From contig JAACFD010000060.1 in the NCBI GenBank assembly GCA_009937555.1, forward strand, positions 1 to 9,588: 9,588 bases of DNA. The letters run 5' to 3'. The position numbers were made by a program, and so were the translations under genes. Of the stretch, positions 5,302 through 9,588 are shown piece after piece. A model generated the notes under the pieces. It saw nothing but the letters and a program-made list of their open reading frames with translations. It was not told the DNA's origin and ran no database searches. This DNA is from Chlamydiales bacterium. Its GTDB lineage: Bacteria > Chlamydiota > Chlamydiia > Chlamydiales > JAACFD01. Numbering within the stretch: position 1 is the first letter of the stretch; every line of letters starts with the position of its first letter.

Positions 5302-7916
5302 GAGGAAGTTAAGCACTTACTGACAATTTCGTAAGTGTTATTTGATAAATTAGGCTGCTTAAGTACTTTTTCTAGTGCTTTTTTTGCTTGAGCTTTTCTA
5401 TCAGAATCCAACTTAGCAAAGCGGTTAAAGCTTTTGGCTAGTAGAGAGCCCATTTGTGGGTTTATCTGATCTACTTCAACAATTTTTTCTGATATGAAAT
5501 CATAACCAGCTCCAGAAGGGTCATTAAAGCATAGGTGGTTGCGCGCAAAGCTTCCTACCAAAGAACGCATCACATTAGGGACCTTAAGATCAAATACTGG
5601 GTCTTTAAGAAGAGACTTAACTATTTCCAAAGTTCCCTTTTGTGGTGCTGCAGCTTGGCATGCAAACCACTTTTGTATGACGAGAGTTTCTTGACTCCAT
5701 TGCTTATAAAAAGCCTTTAGTGCTTTATCCTTTTCAGGACTATCACATTCAACTAGTAAAGCAAGAGAGAAGATCTGATCGGTCATATTATTGGCTATTT
5801 CAAACTGCTTTGTAGCTAGTGTGTGATACTCAGGCTTATCACTTGCTATTAAGTATGACAGGCAAGTGTTTCGAAGAGCGCGCTTACCAATAGATGCCGC
5901 ATCTATTTTATACTCTTCACTAAGAGAGAATTTGTGGTAATACTCCAAGAACTTCTCTTCAAGAGCACAGGCAATCTCCTTTTTTAACTTCTTTAAAGCT
6001 TGGTGGCTTTTGTCAAATAATGGAGGCGTTTGTGTATCAATTAAGACAGATAGCGAAGGAAGGGTTAAAGCTAAGGATTTAAACGCTTCGTCTAGTTGAG
6101 AATTCTCTAGCACAGTTTCAAATGCTTTAAAGTACTCTGAAGGAATTTGAAATTCAGGGTTTTCAATTAACTGCTGAGCAAAGTGTAGGGCAAGTTTCTG
6201 TGCAGATTCCCACATGTTGAAAGAATCTGTATCATGAGCCATAAGAAATAGGTAATCGCTAACTTTTAATGGGCTTTTAACAATCACTGGAGCGGTAAAG
6301 TCTCGGTTTAGTGAAACAATAGGCTCTTTTTGAATGTTCTCAAAAACAAAGTCTTGTTTATTTTCTTTAATCACAAGTGTCTTTTCTTTTTGCTGATTAT
6401 CCAGTTCAATAGCTGTTCCATCTTCATTAAATAACGCTACTTTGAAAGGCATATAGTAAGGGTCGTAATCCTCTTTTTCACCTTTAAACATAGGGGTTTG
6501 AGAACAAGTCAGAGTGAATTTTTTCTCCTCACTATTGTAGTTGAAGTTGACATCTACTGTGGGAGTACCGGCCTGCTTGTACCAGTTTTTAAACTGGGTT
6601 AAGTCATAGTTAGATGCCTGTTCCATTGCATATATGAAGTCTTCTGTAGTAACTGCTTGTCCGTCATATAGTTCAAAGTATTTGTCCATGCCTTTTCTAA
6701 AGTTTTCTTTGCCAATTAGGGTGTGAATCATGCGAATTACTTCAGCACCTTTATCATAGACTGTACTTGTGTAAAAGTTGTTAATTTGCATGTAAGAGCT
6801 TGGCTTAATAGGGTGTGAAGTGGGACCAGCATCCTCTGGGAATTGAAACGTGCGCAGCATATTTACTTCCTCAATTCGCTTAACAGCTCTTGAGTTCATA
6901 TCTGATGAAAACTCTTGATCTCTGAAAACTGTTAACCCTTCTTTTAGGGTAATTTGAAACCAGTCTCTACAAGTGATGCGGTTACCTGTCCAGTTATGAA
7001 AGTATTCGTGAGCAATCACTCCTTCAACTCGCTGAAAATCAAAATCAGTAGCAGATTTAGGGTGAGCAAGCGTACAACTAGTATTGAAAATATTTAAACC
7101 CTTATTTTCCATTGCTCCCATATTAAATGAGTCCACAGCTACAATCATGTAAATATCGAGATCATACTCTAGACCAAAAACCTCTTCATCCCATTTCATT
7201 GAGTTCTTTAGTGATAGCATAGCATGTTCACACCGCTCTTCATTTCCTTTATCACAGTAAATTTCTAAAGCAACTTTTTTTCCTGAAACAGTAGTATAGC
7301 TATCTTCAATTTTGGCTAAATCACCAGCAACCAAGGCGAATAGGTAGCATGGCTTTGAAAAAGGATCTTCCCATTTTACTTCATGAAAGCCATTGTCTAA
7401 ATCTCTAGCGCTTACCTTATTGCCGTTTGATAGGAGGTAGGGATACTTTTTTTTATCTCCAACAATCGTGGTGGTAAACTTTGACATATTATCAGGGCGA
7501 TCTAGAAAGTAGGTGATACGTCTAAAGCCTTCAGGCTCATTTTGCGTACAGAAAATATCGGAAGATTTATAAAGACCATCTAGAGCGGTATTTGCTTTAG
7601 GATTTATCTCCACTTCAATTTCTAAAGAGAAATTTTCTGGGGCATTAGTAATAGTAAGTGTTTTGCTATCTACTTGATAAGAGGTATTGTCTAATGTTTT
7701 TCCATCAACTCTTATACTTAGGAGCTTTAGCTCTTCACCCATTAAGCTTAAGCTATCTCCAGCTCTTTTGTGGTTATTGATAAGGTGCATTTGGCTTTTA
7801 ACAATTGTCTTTTCATCATCTAGGTAAAAGCTCAAATCAACAGTAGGTATCGAGAAAGAAGGTTTTTTATAGTCTTTTAGATAAATAGTTTTTTTACTTT
7901 CTACTGTTGCTGCCAT
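5298..7916 (-). CDS. pepN: Aminopeptidase N (M1 family zinc metallopeptidase)
   Basis: The 872 residues match E. coli PepN (870) from end to end. This M1 zinc exopeptidase removes N-terminal residues from peptides, with broad specificity favouring Ala, Arg and Lys, and works in cytosolic peptide turnover. In order: an N-terminal beta domain (about 10-195), with Gln125 and Glu127 matching the E. coli residues that bind the substrate amine; the exopeptidase motif GAMEN at 267-271; the zinc motif HEYFH at 303-307 with the third ligand Glu326 in LKEGLTVFRDQEFSSD; the catalytic Tyr387 in TVYDKGAEVIRMIH; then the Ig-like (DUF3458) and helical C-terminal domains. No signal peptide is seen. The ATG at 7916 follows AAGAGG (complement of 7922-7927) at 5 nt. 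It is divergent from trmO and followed by a hairpin before yaaA. All catalytic residues are intact. Confidence 0.98.
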   Translation of the reverse strand: MAATVESKKTIYLKDYKKPSFSIPTVDLSFYLDDEKTIVKSQMHLINNHKRAGDSLSLMGEELKLLSIRVDGKTLDNTSYQVDSKTLTITNAPENFSLEIEVEINPKANTALDGLYKSSDIFCTQNEPEGFRRITYFLDRPDNMSKFTTTIVGDKKKYPYLLSNGNKVSARDLDNGFHEVKWEDPFSKPCYLFALVAGDLAKIEDSYTTVSGKKVALEIYCDKGNEERCEHAMLSLKNSMKWDEEVFGLEYDLDIYMIVAVDSFNMGAMENKGLNIFNTSCTLAHPKSATDFDFQRVEGVIAHEYFHNWTGNRITCRDWFQITLKEGLTVFRDQEFSSDMNSRAVKRIEEVNMLRTFQFPEDAGPTSHPIKPSSYMQINNFYTSTVYDKGAEVIRMIHTLIGKENFRKGMDKYFELYDGQAVTTEDFIYAMEQASNYDLTQFKNWYKQAGTPTVDVNFNYNSEEKKFTLTCSQTPMFKGEKEDYDPYYMPFKVALFNEDGTAIELDNQQKEKTLVIKENKQDFVFENIQKEPIVSLNRDFTAPVIVKSPLKVSDYLFLMAHDTDSFNMWESAQKLALHFAQQLIENPEFQIPSEYFKAFETVLENSQLDEAFKSLALTLPSLSVLIDTQTPPLFDKSHQALKKLKKEIACALEEKFLEYYHKFSLSEEYKIDAASIGKRALRNTCLSYLIASDKPEYHTLATKQFEIANNMTDQIFSLALLVECDSPEKDKALKAFYKQWSQETLVIQKWFACQAAAPQKGTLEIVKSLLKDPVFDLKVPNVMRSLVGSFARNHLCFNDPSGAGYDFISEKIVEVDQINPQMGSLLAKSFNRFAKLDSDRKAQAKKALEKVLKQPNLSNNTYEIVSKCLTSS

Positions 7917-7939
7917 AGATGCCTCTTGGGGTTATTGAA

Positions 7940-7945
7940 TATAAT
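7940..7945 (+). promoter_or_regulatory. Candidate -10 element for trmO, in the pepN/trmO divergent region
   Basis: This is a perfect TATAAT, 44 nt upstream of the trmO ATG. No good -35 hexamer lies 16-18 nt before it, and the TG at 7936-7937 is one base off the extended -10 position. Read on the other strand, the overlapping TATATT could serve pepN, so the two genes may use back-to-back promoters within 73 bp. Confidence 0.35.
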
Positions 7946-7976
7946 GGGTTATTATTTTCTTTTTGTACTTAATTGG

Positions 7977-7983
7977 AAAGGGG
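7977..7983 (+). promoter_or_regulatory. Ribosome binding site deciding the trmO start
   Basis: AAAGGGG ends 6 nt before the ATG at 7990 but only 3 nt before the TTG at 7987. The spacing favours the ATG and gives a 241-residue protein. Confidence 0.6.
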
Positions 7984-7989
7984 TAATTG

Positions 7990-8715
7990 ATGGAAGGAGA
8001 AACAAATTCTCAACGTCTTTCTTTAGAAGCTATTGGAACTTTTAGTTGTGATTCTAAAGAGAAGTATGAAGTGGCTAAACAGGGAACTTTATTAAAAGAA
8101 AGTCAGGGAACTGTTCATTTACATAAAGGGTATAATTATGAACAAGCATTAGAAGATTTAAAAGGTTTTGATAGAATATGGCTTCTTTTTTATATGCACC
8201 GGGTAAATAGCTGGAAACCTAAAGTGTTGCCACCGCATAGCTTCTCCAAGCGCTCAGTTTTTGCTACTCGTTCACCCCATAGGCCTAATCCCATTGGTTT
8301 AAGCTGCGTTAAGTTGCTTAAAATAGAAGGTTGCAAGTTGTATATACAAGAGCATGATATTTTAGATGGCAGTCTTATTCTAGATATAAAGCCTTACCTT
8401 ATTTACTCCGATTGTTTTTCTGATGCAAAGCAAGGGTGGCTGGATGAACAGGAACCTACTGAGCAGTACGAACTTGTAGTAGATAGCCAATGCCAAATAG
8501 AGATGAAAAATATTCAAGAAGATTTAGGTTATGATATCTACTCAGGCATCTACCCGCGTTTATCTATTTTTCCATTTCCAAAATCGTCAAATAGAATTAA
8601 AGCTATTAAAGAAAAAGGGAAGTACGAAATAGCGTATAAATATTTTAGAGTTTATTTTTATGTTAATGAAGCAGAAAGGAAAGTATATCTGTATCAGCTT
8701 ATTTCATTAATTTAG
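7990..8715 (+). CDS. trmO: tRNA (adenine(37)-N6)-methyltransferase TrmO (TsaA/YaeB family)
   Basis: TrmO uses S-adenosylmethionine to methylate the t6A37 base of ACY-decoding tRNA-Thr, giving m6t6A, which tunes decoding. The 241 residues compare with 235 in E. coli. The N-terminal UPF0066/TsaA beta-barrel domain carries LEAIGTFSC (12-20), FDRIWLLFYMH (60-70), the hallmark FATRSPHRPNPIG (91-103) and DILDGSLILDIKPYL (123-137). A C-terminal domain of about 70 residues follows, with YPRLSIFPFPKSSNRI (188-203) and KYEIAYKYFRVYFYV (211-225), aligning with the E. coli C-terminal domain. The E. coli DPRPAY stretch is not preserved there. The gene diverges from pepN and its stop overlaps the convergent downstream gene by 4 nt. 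Identity rests on the N-terminal motif and full-length alignment. Confidence 0.93.
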   Translation: MEGETNSQRLSLEAIGTFSCDSKEKYEVAKQGTLLKESQGTVHLHKGYNYEQALEDLKGFDRIWLLFYMHRVNSWKPKVLPPHSFSKRSVFATRSPHRPNPIGLSCVKLLKIEGCKLYIQEHDILDGSLILDIKPYLIYSDCFSDAKQGWLDEQEPTEQYELVVDSQCQIEMKNIQEDLGYDIYSGIYPRLSIFPFPKSSNRIKAIKEKGKYEIAYKYFRVYFYVNEAERKVYLYQLISLI

Positions 8716-9588
8716 TTACTATTAATAAGGCGCTGTTGTAGATGAGAATCAATCTGCTCAATAGCTGTCTGAAGATCTTTTGACTGCTCTATTAATAATT
8801 TAGATTTATTGGAAAAATTTTCAGCAGCCTCTCTGGCAAGTTTTTCGCATTTGGTTGGCTTATACAAATTAGGTTGAGAGTAAAAAACTTTAAGGAAGTT
8901 AGTTTGGTAGATGATATCAAAGCAAAGGGAAAGAAAATCTCTGGGTTTTGTGTCAGGTCCTTGTAAGTTGAGCACAATAGTTTGAGTTAAGGGTTCACTT
9001 GTAGAAGTTAGGTAGCTACTAGCAAATGTTTCCTCTTTGATATCTTGTTTGAAGACAATGTATTTACAATACTTGAGAATATCATCTAAGTACTGCTCAT
9101 CTTCTTTCTTATATAATTTAAAGATAGTAGAAAAGACAGGTAGCTGTATCAGCTCAAAAGAGTGTATCTCAAGGTCTTTTAAATTTACCTGTGAGATATT
9201 TTCTAAAGTGTTTTCTACATGTTCATGAAATGGTATTTCTACTTCATTATTGCTTTTTTCTAGTAAAGCTAAGACTTTATGAGGGGGAATAATAGTATAA
9301 ATACCCGCAATATTCATTAACTTAGAACGGAAGACCGAGCGAAAATCAGAAGGCAGGGGGAGTCTTTCTATATTTTGGTAGATACGCTTAATCATGTTAA
9401 GCATGTTATCTAAGTCAGTATCAAAATTAGGAGAAGAGGGGTCGTCGCAAGATGAACAAAAAGCTGCAGTGACTTGTCTTTCATCTGTATCTAAAAAAGG
9501 AAAGTAGGCTTGAGAGGTTTCTAAGTCTATGTCCAATCTGTTTAACTCAAAGATTGAAAAAAAGTATAAGATAATAAGATATTTTTTA
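8712..9588 (-). CDS. Unrecognised protein, probably exported (5' truncated by window edge)
   Basis: I do not recognise this family. The frame runs from TAA (complement of 8712-8714) to the right edge with no stop, giving 291 visible residues. A TTG at 9536 could start a 274-residue product but has no clear Shine-Dalgarno. The 17 codons before it read KKYLIILYFFSIFELNR, a two-Lys start and hydrophobic core typical of a signal peptide or anchor. The true start therefore probably lies just beyond the window, and the protein is probably exported or membrane-anchored. The rest is acidic and mostly helical in character, with a CSSC pair (Cys44, Cys47 of the visible part) and a polar, possibly coiled-coil tail (about 245-291). 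No catalytic motif is evident. The 3' end overlaps trmO by 4 nt in convergent orientation. Confidence 0.7.
   Translation of the reverse strand, partial: KKYLIILYFFSIFELNRLDIDLETSQAYFPFLDTDERQVTAAFCSSCDDPSSPNFDTDLDNMLNMIKRIYQNIERLPLPSDFRSVFRSKLMNIAGIYTIIPPHKVLALLEKSNNEVEIPFHEHVENTLENISQVNLKDLEIHSFELIQLPVFSTIFKLYKKEDEQYLDDILKYCKYIVFKQDIKEETFASSYLTSTSEPLTQTIVLNLQGPDTKPRDFLSLCFDIIYQTNFLKVFYSQPNLYKPTKCEKLAREAAENFSNKSKLLIEQSKDLQTAIEQIDSHLQQRLINSN

Noticed and set aside
5535..5720. A 61-residue + strand ORF inside pepN
   Set aside because: It is antisense to the PepN C-terminal helical domain and has no ribosome binding site or recognisable motif.
8695..8735. Bulged inverted repeat across the trmO/right-edge gene stop codons (CAGC-TTATT with AATAAG-GC-GCTG)
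   Set aside because: The loop is about 20 nt, the stem has a 2-nt bulge and no T tract follows on either strand. It is not convincing as a terminator.
9037..9228. A 63-residue + strand ORF, and a 61-residue - strand ORF at 8792-8977, within the right-edge gene
   Set aside because: Both lie inside a 291-codon open frame that is longer, reaches the window edge and encodes a signal-like N-terminus.
1..9588. Search for CRISPR arrays, transposons, tRNA/rRNA, phage or defence genes
   Set aside because: No spaced direct repeats, transposase motifs, cloverleaf-like segments or nuclease/toxin pairs were recognised. All long frames are explained by the genes listed.

Overview
The window is AT-rich (roughly mid-30s % G+C by eye) and densely packed with bacterial genes. 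It reads as chromosome from a Gram-negative bacterium. The set consists of an E. coli-type aminopeptidase N, YaaA, TrmO, an Ogt/Ada-type DNA repair methyltransferase, an NhaC-superfamily antiporter, an ankyrin-repeat protein and a class-3-lipase-like hydrolase with a hydrophobic N-terminus. Ankyrin repeats, a putative secreted or anchored lipase and low G+C together suggest a host- or protist-associated lineage, such as an environmental Chlamydiae-like or Legionellales-like bacterium. No rRNA or lineage-specific marker is present, so that placement is an inference.

Layout from left to right: (1) 1-510, the 3' end of an ankyrin-repeat protein gene on the + strand, truncated by the window edge. 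(2) 513-1826, a class-3-lipase-like protein on the - strand, convergent with it after a 2-nt gap. (3) A 248-bp divergent intergenic region. (4) 2075-3721 and 3723-4340 on the + strand, an NhaC-type antiporter and a methylated-DNA-protein cysteine methyltransferase separated by 1 nt, forming an operon. (5) 4317-5090, yaaA on the - strand, with its 3' end overlapping the methyltransferase by 24 nt. (6) 5298-7916, pepN on the - strand, upstream of yaaA and separated from it by 207 bp that starts with a U-rich hairpin. (7) 7990-8715, trmO on the + strand, divergent from pepN across a 73-bp promoter region. (8) 8712-9588, an unrecognised protein gene on the - strand that overlaps trmO by 4 nt. Its reading frame stays open through the right edge and encodes a signal-like hydrophobic stretch there, so its true start lies outside the window.

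Most genes are housekeeping: peptide degradation (PepN), iron/peroxide stress (YaaA), tRNA t6A37 methylation (TrmO), O6-alkylguanine repair (Ogt) and ion homeostasis (NhaC-type). YaaA and the alkyltransferase share a DNA-damage-protection theme, but they sit on opposite strands and their adjacency may be chance. The accessory part is at the two edges: the ankyrin and lipase-like genes on the left and the exported unknown on the right.

I see no CRISPR array, transposase, insertion sequence, tRNA, rRNA, phage gene or defence system, and nothing that amounts to a new multi-gene system. The points most worth checking are the right-edge exported protein, the lipase/ankyrin pair, the antiporter's changed signature motif, and the recurrent convergent gene ends with no room for terminators.
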